Origin: Planctomycetota bacterium
Lineage (GTDB): Bacteria; Planctomycetota; UBA8742; UBA2392
Direction: 5' to 3'
DNA length: 64,000 bases
Assembly: GCA_019912315.1 (NCBI GenBank)
Contig: JAIOJA010000074.1
Span: 1-64,000, forward strand
Made by a program: the position numbers and the translations under genes. The notes under the pieces were generated by a model that was not told the origin of the DNA, made no database searches, and was given only the letters and a program-made list of their open reading frames with translations. Below are positions 26,888 through 33,595 of the stretch, one piece after another. The stretch's first letter is position 1; every line of letters begins with the position of its first letter.

Positions 26888-28267
26888 ATGACGACGCCCG
26901 AGATCGAACGCCTCATCGAAAGACTTTCCGACAAAGACCCCAGCGTGCGCCGCAGCGCCGCCGAAGCACTCGGCAAGCTTGGCCCGCAGGCACAGGCGGC
27001 CGTGCCCGCGCTTGGCAAAGCCCTGCGCGACGACAACGCCCACGTGGTGTTTGACGCCGCGTTCGCACTCGGGCGCATCGGCACAGCGGCCGTGCCCGTG
27101 CTGGTTGATTCGCTGGGTGAAAAGAGCATCCATATGCGCGCGCGGGCCCTGGACGCGATCCGCATGATCGGGCACCGCGCCGTTGACGCCGTGCCGGCGC
27201 TGGCGCACCAGTTGCGCGACACGGCCGGTGAGATCCGCTGCTACGCTGCCGAAGCCCTGCGCAAGATCGGACGCGCGGCCAAGGACGCTATCCCCGAGCT
27301 GATGCTCGCCCTCAAGGACGAAAAGGTCGATGTACGCCGCGCCGCGGCCGAGGCCTTGGGCGACATGGGGGCGGAGGCCGTGGGCCCGCTGTGCAACGCG
27401 CTCAAGGACAACGACCCGAACGTGCGCTTTGACGCGGCTTTCGCGCTGGGTCGCATCGGCCCGGCCGCTAGCGGTGCCGTGCCCGCGCTGATGGAATCCG
27501 TGAAGGACGACGTGGACAGTGTGCGCTACATCGCCGCGGAGGCGCTGGGCAACATCGGCCCGGCCGCGGAAGTCGCCGTGCCGGTACTGACGAAAGCGCT
27601 GAAGGACAATGGCTCGGAGGTTCGCGCCGCGGCGGCGAAGTCGCTGGGGCGCATCGGCAAGGGCGCCGTGCCGGCCCTGATTGGAACGCTGAGCGACGAA
27701 GATGCGCGGGTGCGTCGCCGCGCGGTGATTGCCCTCGGGCGTATCGGGGCGGATGCGAAAGAAGCCGTGCCGGCGCTGACCGAACTGCTTGAGGACAAGA
27801 CCGTGCGCACGCAGGCAGCCGACGCATTGCGCGAAATCGGCAGCGCGGCGGCCGGCGCCGTGCCCAAGCTGATTGAAGCCATGAAGGACGAAAGCGGTGA
27901 CGTCAGCCGCGCGGCCGCGGAGGCCCTGGGCGCGATCGGCAGCGCAGCCGTAAGTCCACTGCGCAAGGCGCTGGCCAGTGACAGCACCCACGTGAAGCTG
28001 CGCGCCCTGACGGCGTTTACGCACATGGGGGACACCGCCAAGGGCGCCGTAAGCGATCTGGCGAAGTGCCTTCAGGACGAGGACGAGCGTGTGCGCTTCA
28101 ACGCCGCCCGCGCGCTCGAAAAACTGGGGCACGAAGCCAAGCCTGCTGAAGCGGCTTTGCACGCGGCCTTGCAGGATGAGGACGAGGACGTGCGCTACTG
28201 GGTAGGTGAGGCGCTGAAGCGCATCAGCGGCGGCAACACCAGCAGCGGAATCATCGCCCCGCACTAG
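26888..28267 (+). CDS. HEAT-repeat (PBS-lyase type) protein
   Basis: The 459 residues are made almost entirely of ~31-residue repeats of the form DEDARVRRRAVIALGRIG followed by AKEAVPALTELL, at least 13 copies. This is the short HEAT or PBS-lyase repeat, an alpha-solenoid used for protein interaction. There is no signal peptide, so it is cytoplasmic. It precedes thrC by 64 bp. Confidence 0.9.
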   Translation: MTTPEIERLIERLSDKDPSVRRSAAEALGKLGPQAQAAVPALGKALRDDNAHVVFDAAFALGRIGTAAVPVLVDSLGEKSIHMRARALDAIRMIGHRAVDAVPALAHQLRDTAGEIRCYAAEALRKIGRAAKDAIPELMLALKDEKVDVRRAAAEALGDMGAEAVGPLCNALKDNDPNVRFDAAFALGRIGPAASGAVPALMESVKDDVDSVRYIAAEALGNIGPAAEVAVPVLTKALKDNGSEVRAAAAKSLGRIGKGAVPALIGTLSDEDARVRRRAVIALGRIGADAKEAVPALTELLEDKTVRTQAADALREIGSAAAGAVPKLIEAMKDESGDVSRAAAEALGAIGSAAVSPLRKALASDSTHVKLRALTAFTHMGDTAKGAVSDLAKCLQDEDERVRFNAARALEKLGHEAKPAEAALHAALQDEDEDVRYWVGEALKRISGGNTSSGIIAPH

Positions 28268-28276
28268 CGCGCACCC

Positions 28277-28320
28277 ATGCCGTTGCTAACTTCCCGGCTT
28301 CACGGGCCTGACAACGGTAT
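28277..28320 (+). promoter_or_regulatory. Leader hairpin upstream of thrC
   Basis: CCGTTG (28280-28285) pairs with CAACGG (28312-28317), extended by three further pairs including one G-U, and an inner CCCG/CGGG helix closes a six-base loop. It ends 11 bp before the thrC start and could sequester the nearby GGAGAG ribosome-binding site region or terminate the preceding transcript. No T run follows. Confidence 0.4.
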
Positions 28321-28331
28321 GGAGAGATTCC

Positions 28332-29573
28332 ATGAGCACCGCCACGGCGGTTGGTCTGCGCTGCAGAGAGTGCGGCACTGAATACGCAGACAACCCGATC
28401 AACGTATGTGAGATGGACTTTGCGCCGCTCGAAGTCGTGTACGACTACGACGCCGTGAAGAAAGTACTGACCCGCGAACAGATAACCAAACGCGCATTTA
28501 ACATGTGGCGCTACCGCGAACTGCTGCCGGAGCAGGAGCCAGTCAGCGGCTTCAACACCGGCGGCACGCCCCTCTATCACGCGAAGAACCTGGGCAAGCG
28601 GCTCGGCTTCCCGAACCTTTACGTGAAGTTCGACGGGGTCTGCGTGCCGACGCTTTCGTTCAAAGACCGCGTCGTCGCCGTCAGCATCGCCCGCGCCAGG
28701 CGCTTCGGCTTTGAAACCGTCGGTTGTGCCAGCACCGGCAATCTCGCGAACAGCGTCGCGGCACAGGCCGCGCAGGCGGGTTTGAAGTCGGTGATACTCA
28801 TTCCGAAGTCGCTTGAGCGTGCGAAGGTCGTCAACACGCAGGTGTACGGCGCGACGTTGATCAAGATCGACGGGCACTACGACGACGTGAACCGACTTTG
28901 CGCGGAGATCGCCAACGATGCGAAAATCGGCATCGTCAACGTCAACCTGAGGGCCTACTACGCCGAGGGCAGCAAGAGCATGGGCTTCGAAGTCGCCGAG
29001 CAGCTCGGTTGGCGCGCGCCTGACAACGTGGTCGTCTGCATGGCCGGCGGCAGTCTGATCAACAAACTGAACAAGGCGTTCAACGAATTCGCGAAGCTCG
29101 GGCTGCTAGAGAACGAGCCGAAGTGCAAGTTCTGGGGCGCTCAGGCGACCGGCTGCAACCCGATCACCGCCGCCATCAAGGCGGGTACGGATTTGATCAA
29201 GCCGGTCAAAGAGCCCAACACCATCGCGCGCAGCATCGCGATCGGCAACCCGGCCGATGGCTACTTCGCGTCGCGCCTTTGCCAGGACAGCGGCGGCGGC
29301 GGCGATGACGTCAGCGACGAAGAAATCATCGCCGGTATGCGTCTGCTGGCGGAAACCGAAGGGCTGTTCACGGAGACCGCGGGCGGCGTCACGGTGGCGA
29401 CGTTCAAGAAACTCGCGGAAGCCGGCAAGATCAACAAGGACGAAACGACCGTCCTCTGCATCACCGGCCAGGGTCTGAAAACCATGGACGCGCTGATGGA
29501 GCCGGGGGTGCTGCCGGACGCGCCGGTCATCAAGCCGACGCTGGGCGCCTTCAAGGATCTTAAAATCGCGTGA
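28332..29573 (+). CDS. thrC: Threonine synthase
   Basis: The 413-residue PLP enzyme has an N-terminal zinc-ribbon-like part (Cys11, Cys14, Cys26), the pyridoxal-phosphate lysine Lys111 in LSFKDRVVAVS, the phosphate-binding CASTGNLANSVAAQAAQAG, and C-terminal SGGGGDDVSDEEIIAGMRLL and GGVTVATFKKLAEAG. It converts O-phospho-L-homoserine to threonine. Length and motifs fit the shorter class of threonine synthases. It ends with TGA, followed in the same frame by the YeeE-like gene, but the fused frame is judged coincidental. Confidence 0.93.
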   Translation: MSTATAVGLRCRECGTEYADNPINVCEMDFAPLEVVYDYDAVKKVLTREQITKRAFNMWRYRELLPEQEPVSGFNTGGTPLYHAKNLGKRLGFPNLYVKFDGVCVPTLSFKDRVVAVSIARARRFGFETVGCASTGNLANSVAAQAAQAGLKSVILIPKSLERAKVVNTQVYGATLIKIDGHYDDVNRLCAEIANDAKIGIVNVNLRAYYAEGSKSMGFEVAEQLGWRAPDNVVVCMAGGSLINKLNKAFNEFAKLGLLENEPKCKFWGAQATGCNPITAAIKAGTDLIKPVKEPNTIARSIAIGNPADGYFASRLCQDSGGGGDDVSDEEIIAGMRLLAETEGLFTETAGGVTVATFKKLAEAGKINKDETTVLCITGQGLKTMDALMEPGVLPDAPVIKPTLGAFKDLKIA

Positions 29574-29600
29574 TGCCCTGTGTCGCGCTCGGGAACGGAT

Positions 29601-30026
29601 ATGGACTGGCAGACCTGGGGGTTGGCCGCTGTCGGCGGGCTGATGATTGGCGCGGCGGCGGCGGCGTTGCTGGCCCTGACCGGCAAGACCGCCGGTATCA
29701 GCGGCATCCTTGACGGCGTCGTGCGCGGCGAGAAGTTCGAATTCACCTGGAAACTGGCGTTTGTGCTGGGGCTGACCGCGGGCGGCATCGGGCTGGTGTT
29801 CGTGCTGCCGGAAAACATGGCCGGGCAGGGTTTACGATCGCTGCCGGTGATGGCCCTGGCCGGGCTGCTGGTCGGCTTCGGTACGCGCATGGGCGGGGGT
29901 TGCACCAGCGGGCACGGCGTGTGCGGCATCGGGCGACTGAACGTGCGCTCGATTGTAGGGACGATTACATTCATCGCCGTGGGCGCTATCACCGTCGTGT
30001 TTGCACGCATGATCGGAGGCGCATAA
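29601..30026 (+). CDS. YeeE/YedE-family membrane protein, first half
   Basis: The 141-residue product begins MDWQTWGLAAVGGLMIGAAA and holds four hydrophobic helices. The family signature RMGGGCTSGHGVCGIGRL carries two conserved Cys. Full YeeE/YedE proteins (thiosulfate transporters and suspected selenium transporters) are about twice this size, and here the second half is a separate gene overlapping by one base (TAATG). The start at 29601 is preferred over a GTG at 29580. The pair sits just upstream of the MerR and selenoprotein genes. Confidence 0.85.
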   Translation: MDWQTWGLAAVGGLMIGAAAAALLALTGKTAGISGILDGVVRGEKFEFTWKLAFVLGLTAGGIGLVFVLPENMAGQGLRSLPVMALAGLLVGFGTRMGGGCTSGHGVCGIGRLNVRSIVGTITFIAVGAITVVFARMIGGA

Positions 30027-30472
30027 TGGCCAAGCCGCTGATCGGTTTCCTGTGCGGGTTGTTGTTCGCATTCGGCCTGGGCCTGGCCCAGATGACCGAG
30101 CCGACGCGCGTGATCGGCTTTCTGGATTTCTTCGGCGACTGGGACCCGACGCTGATGTTCGTGATGGGCGGCGCGATCGCGTTCTATCTGCCTGTGTGGT
30201 ATCTGCTGCGCGGACGCAAGGCCGTCGTTGGCGGCGATATCATCCCGAAGAAACTGGTGAGCAATCTCGACAAGCGCCTGTTCATCGGCGCGGGCATTTT
30301 CGGTGTGGGCTGGGGAATCGCGGGCGTCTGCCCCGGGCCCGGCATTGTGCTGCTGGCGCGCGCGCAGGTTGACTTCATCCTGTTCGTCGCCTGCATGATC
30401 GCGGGTATACTGCTGCACTCGCTGCTCATGAACCCGAAGGCGAGCAAGCAGGTCGCGGCGGCAACGGCGTAA
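30026..30472 (+). CDS. YeeE/YedE-family membrane protein, second half
   Basis: The ATG at 30026 overlaps the previous stop by one base and has GGAGG six bases upstream. The 148-residue protein begins MAKPLIGFLCGLLFAFGLGL and has four hydrophobic segments plus the family Cys motif GIAGVCPGPGIVLLARA. It would pair with the first half to form one transporter for a reduced-sulfur species, or possibly for selenium, since YedE relatives are linked to selenium metabolism by comparative genomics. Terminal residues KASKQVAAATA are short. Confidence 0.85.
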   Translation: MAKPLIGFLCGLLFAFGLGLAQMTEPTRVIGFLDFFGDWDPTLMFVMGGAIAFYLPVWYLLRGRKAVVGGDIIPKKLVSNLDKRLFIGAGIFGVGWGIAGVCPGPGIVLLARAQVDFILFVACMIAGILLHSLLMNPKASKQVAAATA

Positions 30473-30543
30473 GGCAACTTCTGTCGCCCAGGCGAAACTT
30501 CTGCCGAACCTCAGGGCGGTGCAATCCGTATAAAGATACAGCT

Positions 30544-30550
30544 ACCGGTA
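30544..30550. promoter_or_regulatory. Possible MerR half-site upstream of merR
   Basis: ACCGGTA (30544-30550) lies 12 bases before the merR start and is identical to the left half of the operator at 30977-30995. The surrounding TACCGGTA is itself palindromic. This suggests autoregulation. Confidence 0.35.
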
Positions 30551-30562
30551 CAGGAGATTTCC

Positions 30563-30976
30563 ATGACCATGACGGTGGGCGAGCTTGCCAGACGCGCAGA
30601 CGTAAACCTTGAAACTGTAAGATTTTATGAAAAGCAGCGACTCCTGCCCCAGCCCGAGCGAACCTCCGGCGGGCACAGGCTGTACACCGACACTGATATT
30701 GAGCGTCTCCAGTTCATCCAGCGCGCCAAGTGGGTGGGCTTTACCCTAAAAGAAATCCGCACGCTCATGCGCGTTCGCGAGGCCAACCCCACCGACAGTT
30801 GCGGAGAAGCGATGGACCTCGCGCGGGCAAAGCTGGTGGAGATCGAGGACAAACTAAGCGAGCTGCACAAGATCCGCGCCGCCCTGCGCAAGTTCCTGGA
30901 CAAGTGCCCGGAAATCGACGTTGGGCACTGCCAGGTCCTGCAGGGGCTCGACGCGGGGTCCCGAAACAGCCATTGA
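30563..30976 (+). CDS. merR: MerR-family regulator, likely Hg(II) or other divalent soft-metal sensor
   Basis: The 137-residue protein has the MerR DNA-binding domain (MTVGELARRADVNLETVRFY, then EKQRLLPQPERTSGGHRLYT) and a dimerisation helix ending at the metal site. Three cysteines match the metal ligands of MerR-type sensors: Cys80 (DSCGEAM), Cys115 (DKCPE) and Cys123 (GHCQV). Cys80 is the residue that distinguishes divalent-metal sensors such as MerR, ZntR and PbrR from Cu(I) sensors, which have Ser. The C-x7-C loop is one residue shorter than in Tn501 MerR. Its stop codon lies within the -35 box of the downstream promoter. Confidence 0.87.
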   Translation: MTMTVGELARRADVNLETVRFYEKQRLLPQPERTSGGHRLYTDTDIERLQFIQRAKWVGFTLKEIRTLMRVREANPTDSCGEAMDLARAKLVEIEDKLSELHKIRAALRKFLDKCPEIDVGHCQVLQGLDAGSRNSH

Positions 30977-31003
30977 ACCGGTATGCAACTACGGTAGTAA
31001 AGT
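30973..31003 (+). promoter_or_regulatory. MerR-type promoter with 19-bp spacer and dyad operator
   Basis: A -35 box TTGAAC (30973-30978) and a -10 box TAAAGT (30998-31003) are separated by 19 bp, the lengthened spacing that MerR activators correct by DNA untwisting. The spacer carries a dyad, ACCGGTA (30977-30983) and TACGGT (30990-30995). It would drive the outer-membrane protein and the two selenoprotein genes. Confidence 0.75.
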
Positions 31004-31027
31004 CCCGCGTTACCTGGGAGGGACAAC

Positions 31028-31921
31028 GTGCGTTCATTACTATTGGGTTTGCTGCTGCTGATGCCGGGCGTGCTGGCGGCGCACAACACATTGTTCGGCG
31101 ACGCACCCCGCACGATCTGGAAGAACGGGCTCGAGGTTGAACTCGAGAGCGAGTGGGAGATTTACCGGCGCACGGTGCATGAGGACAGCACCCTCGCCAA
31201 CCCGCTGGACACGCGCGTTCAGGTCTGGACCTACAAGTTCGCCCTGACCTACGGCTTTACCAAAGACATCGCGATGCGCGCGATGTTTCCGGTCGGCTAC
31301 GCCATCCGCCGCAGCAAGAACCCCGACCTGAATGACCAATACTGGGGGCTGAAGGACATCGGCCTGGGCTTCAAGTTTCGCCTCTACAACGAGCCCCACC
31401 CCGGCGGCAGCTTTCAGGGCGGCGTGTTCATTGACTTCCGTCTGCCGACGGCACAGCGCCGTGACGGCTTGGGGCTTGGCGGAAAGCGCATGGCTTTCGG
31501 CAACGAAACCCTGGACACCAAAGTCGGCGCCACGTGGTCCTACAGCACGACGCGCCACTACTTCTGGCTTGATGTCGCCGCGCGCATCAGCACCCTCAAC
31601 GACGGCAAGGTTCGCGGGCCGTCGGCCAGTGTTCACCCGGCCTACGCCGTGCGCGTGTTCGAGCTGAACGACTACCGCGAGTTCGACCTGATTCTGCTGA
31701 TCGAGGCGGACGCCGAGGTAAACGGGCGCAACTGGCTGAACCGCGAGCGCGTGGTGCCGAGCGGGCACTACAAGTTTCACGTGGGCGGCGGCATCCAGAT
31801 GAACATCACCAATCGCATTGAAATCAAGTTCGGTTACGAATGGCCCTTTTATCAGTACTACTTCGCACCGACGTTCGTGCATGAGGGCGAAGGGAAGTTC
31901 AGCTTCAACTACCTGTTCTAG
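31028..31921 (+). CDS. Predicted outer-membrane beta-barrel protein
   Basis: Translation starts at the GTG at 31028, 5-7 bases after GGGAGGGA. A signal peptide (MRSLLLGLLLLMPGVLAAHN) precedes a mature domain with alternating hydrophobic strands ending in aromatic residues (TYKFALTYGFTKDIAMRAMF, LGFKFRLYNEP, KFHVGGGIQMNITNRIEIKF) and a C-terminal Phe in FSFNYLF, typical of outer-membrane barrels. It resembles the PF13557 transporter type. It is the first gene after the MerR-controlled promoter and is followed 17 bp later by the double-Sec lipoprotein, so a role in metal or metalloid handling is inferred. Confidence 0.75.
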   Translation: MRSLLLGLLLLMPGVLAAHNTLFGDAPRTIWKNGLEVELESEWEIYRRTVHEDSTLANPLDTRVQVWTYKFALTYGFTKDIAMRAMFPVGYAIRRSKNPDLNDQYWGLKDIGLGFKFRLYNEPHPGGSFQGGVFIDFRLPTAQRRDGLGLGGKRMAFGNETLDTKVGATWSYSTTRHYFWLDVAARISTLNDGKVRGPSASVHPAYAVRVFELNDYREFDLILLIEADAEVNGRNWLNRERVVPSGHYKFHVGGGIQMNITNRIEIKFGYEWPFYQYYFAPTFVHEGEGKFSFNYLF

Positions 31922-31938
31922 ATAACATGGAGGGCGCC

Positions 31939-32388
31939 ATGAGAGCCCTGGTACCGATACTCGCCATCGCCGCGCTTCTGGTGCTTGGCTGCAAGCACCA
32001 GTACTGGACGATGGTTTCGTCCGACGAGGGAAACACCGTGGCCGTCGCAGACCAGCCCGAAGTCACGGAGCCGGCGGTCGACGAGCCCGAGACAACCGAA
32101 CCCGAAGTCAAGCCCCCCACACCGAAGCAGATCATTTTCACCCTCGGCATTGACGGCATGGACTGAGGACAGTGAGCGACGGGCGTCATGGACGCCCTGC
32201 TGTCCCGGGACGGGATAATCGACGCGAAGACCGACATCGCCAAGGCCGAGGTGTACCTGCTTGGCGAGCCGGGCACGATGTTGAAAGAAGACGCGCTGCG
32301 CCGCACTATCGAGGATGACTTCGGCTATGGTCTGCGTTCCTACAAGCAGACCACCGAGTCGACGTGGGAAGACATTGGCACGAACTAG
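31939..32388 (+). CDS. HMA/MerP-like lipoprotein with two selenocysteines (UxxU)
   Basis: The frame from ATG 31939 (GGAGGG four bases upstream) runs to TAG at 32386 if two in-frame TGA codons, 32164-32166 and 32173-32175, are read as Sec76 and Sec79. A lipoprotein signal is present (LLVLGC, Cys18), then an acidic linker rich in Glu/Pro/Val, then an HMA fold: FTLGIDGM-D-Sec-G-Q-Sec-ATGVMDALL, followed by GIIDAKTDIAKAEVYLL and EDALRRTIEDDFGYGLRS. HMA proteins normally carry GMTCxxC; here both metal-binding Cys are Sec. Homology continues across both UGAs without frameshift, and a strong SECIS-like hairpin follows. A conventional gene caller would truncate it at residue 75. Probable function: extracytoplasmic binding of mercury or another soft metal. 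Confidence 0.87.
32164..32205 (+). promoter_or_regulatory. SECIS-like element for both UGA codons
   Basis: Immediately after the first UGA, GGACAG (32167-32172) pairs with CUGUCC (32200-32205). Inside, GGGCGUC (32181-32187) and GACGCCC (32191-32197) form a perfect 7-bp stem closed by AUG. The second UGA lies in the internal loop. The apical loop is 21 nt from the first UGA, inside the usual bacterial range of about 16-37 nt. One structure could therefore serve both codons. Confidence 0.75.
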
Positions 32389-32395
32389 GAACAAC

Positions 32396-32782
32396 ATGAT
32401 TCGATACATCGCCGCATCCATATTTGGCCTTGGAATTGCGCTGCTGGTTGGCGGTTGCTCGCCACAGGCCGAGCCGGCCACACCTGCGAACGCCCCCGCA
32501 AACAACCAGAAGGAAGCTGACGTGAAGCCACCCGCCGCCGACCAGGTCGCCGCGACCTATCACCTGAAGATTGAAGGCATGACGTGAGAGAACTGTCAGG
32601 CGACCGTCACCAAGCTGCTGGAGGGCATGGATGGCGTCGCCGAGGTCAAGGTTGACCACGCAGCGGACAGCGCAACCGTGAAAATGAAGCCGGGCGTCAA
32701 GTTCGACGAAGCCAAGGCGCACGCGCTGATCGACAAGGACTACAAACTGGTGGAGTGCAGCGAAACGACCGTAAGCAACTAG
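32396..32782 (+). CDS. MerP-like lipoprotein with one selenocysteine (UxxC)
   Basis: The frame from ATG 32396 (AGGA overlapping the preceding stop) runs to TAG at 32780 if the TGA at 32585-32587 is Sec64. The signal peptide ends at Cys21 (ALLVGGC), followed by an Ala/Pro linker and a complete HMA domain: YHLKIEGMT-Sec-ENCQATVTKLL, then EVKVDHAADSATVKMKPGVK and KAHALIDKDYKLVECSE. This aligns with MerP, whose motif is GMTCxxC, with the first Cys exactly replaced. The stop overlaps the surE stop by two bases on the opposite strand, supporting the full length. An ordinary annotation would end at residue 63 and lose the metal site. Confidence 0.9.
32599..32641 (+). promoter_or_regulatory. Candidate SECIS hairpin, weaker
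   Basis: GGCGAC (32599-32604) pairs with GTCGCC (32636-32641), starting 11 nt after the UGA. Inside, CCA (32610-32612) and TGG (32619-32621), extended below by a mismatch and two more pairs, close the loop AGCTGC, 25 nt downstream of the UGA and with a G at the second loop position. Distance fits bacterial SECIS rules but the apical helix is short. Confidence 0.5.
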
Positions 32783-33564
32783 GGCTCGAAGTCTTTCAGA
32801 CCCGCCTCCACCCCTGGCTCGTCCATGTTGCTGACTTCGTAGCGCATGGGTGTGACGCTGATGAATTTTTCGCGAATCGCCACCGTGTCAATCTCCGGGT
32901 CTGTCTGCCGTTCGCGCTCGGCCATGACGTCATCCCACACGGGCCAGAAGTAGCTGCGCCCGTCCGGCGCTTCGCGCTCGATGAAGTTGTCACCCTTCAC
33001 CATGGGGTTCTGCCGGGTCAGGCGCACGCCGCTGATCTCATTCATCGGGCATGGCGGCAGGTTCACGTTGTACAGCCAGTCCGGGCGCGAGTGCTTCGCT
33101 GCGATCAACCGCTTGATCAGCTTGGCGGCCAGCACATCAAGCCCGCCCCAATCTACTTCGCTGTTCCAGCTCGCCAGGCTGAACGCAATCGACGGTACGC
33201 CGAATGCGTGCCCTTCCGCGGCCGCCGACACCGTGCCGCTGTGGAACACGTTCCAGCCCAGGTTGCCGCCGTGGTTGATGCCTGACAGCACCAGGTCAGG
33301 CTTGATCTTCAGCAGCTTGATCATGGCCAGGCGTACGCAATCACACGGCGTACCGCTGACGGCGATGCGCATGACTTCGCCGTGCGTCAATGGCAGACGA
33401 TGCGCGAAGACCGGGTGACGAATCGTGATGGCGTGCGACTTGGCGCTTTGTTCACGCTCGGGTGCCACGACGTAGACATCGCCGCCGATGCGCTGCGCGG
33501 CTTGCTCCAGGGCCACAAGCCCCGGGGCGTTCATGCCGTCGTCATTGGTGATTAGAATGCGCAT
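32779..33564 (-). CDS. surE: 5'/3'-nucleotidase SurE
   Basis: The 261-residue protein begins MRILITNDDGMNAPGLVALE with the Asp-Asp metal site, then VYVVAPEREQSAKSHAIT and LSGINHGGNLGWNVFHSGTV, which carry the remaining metal and substrate residues of SurE. It dephosphorylates nucleoside monophosphates with a divalent metal. Length is standard. It converges on the Sec lipoprotein gene, with stop codons overlapping. Confidence 0.95.
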   Translation of the reverse strand: MRILITNDDGMNAPGLVALEQAAQRIGGDVYVVAPEREQSAKSHAITIRHPVFAHRLPLTHGEVMRIAVSGTPCDCVRLAMIKLLKIKPDLVLSGINHGGNLGWNVFHSGTVSAAAEGHAFGVPSIAFSLASWNSEVDWGGLDVLAAKLIKRLIAAKHSRPDWLYNVNLPPCPMNEISGVRLTRQNPMVKGDNFIEREAPDGRSYFWPVWDDVMAERERQTDPEIDTVAIREKFISVTPMRYEVSNMDEPGVEAGLKDFEP

Positions 33565-33595
33565 CGCGTAGTTATAACAGCGCGTGCGCCGACAG

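Noticed and set aside
26882..28264. A 460-codon open frame opposite the HEAT-repeat gene.
   Set aside because: It mirrors the periodic coding of the HEAT repeats, carries His/Arg-rich repeats without a family, and has no start signals.
29571..29603. The thrC stop TGA is in frame with the following YeeE-like gene and is followed by TGC, as in the selenoprotein at 50574.
   Set aside because: Threonine synthase already has its full family length, YeeE-like proteins do not need the extension, and no SECIS-like hairpin follows.
31927..31938. An earlier ATG (31927) for the double-Sec lipoprotein.
   Set aside because: The GGAGGG ribosome-binding site lies between this ATG and the one at 31939, and only the latter gives a standard lipoprotein signal.
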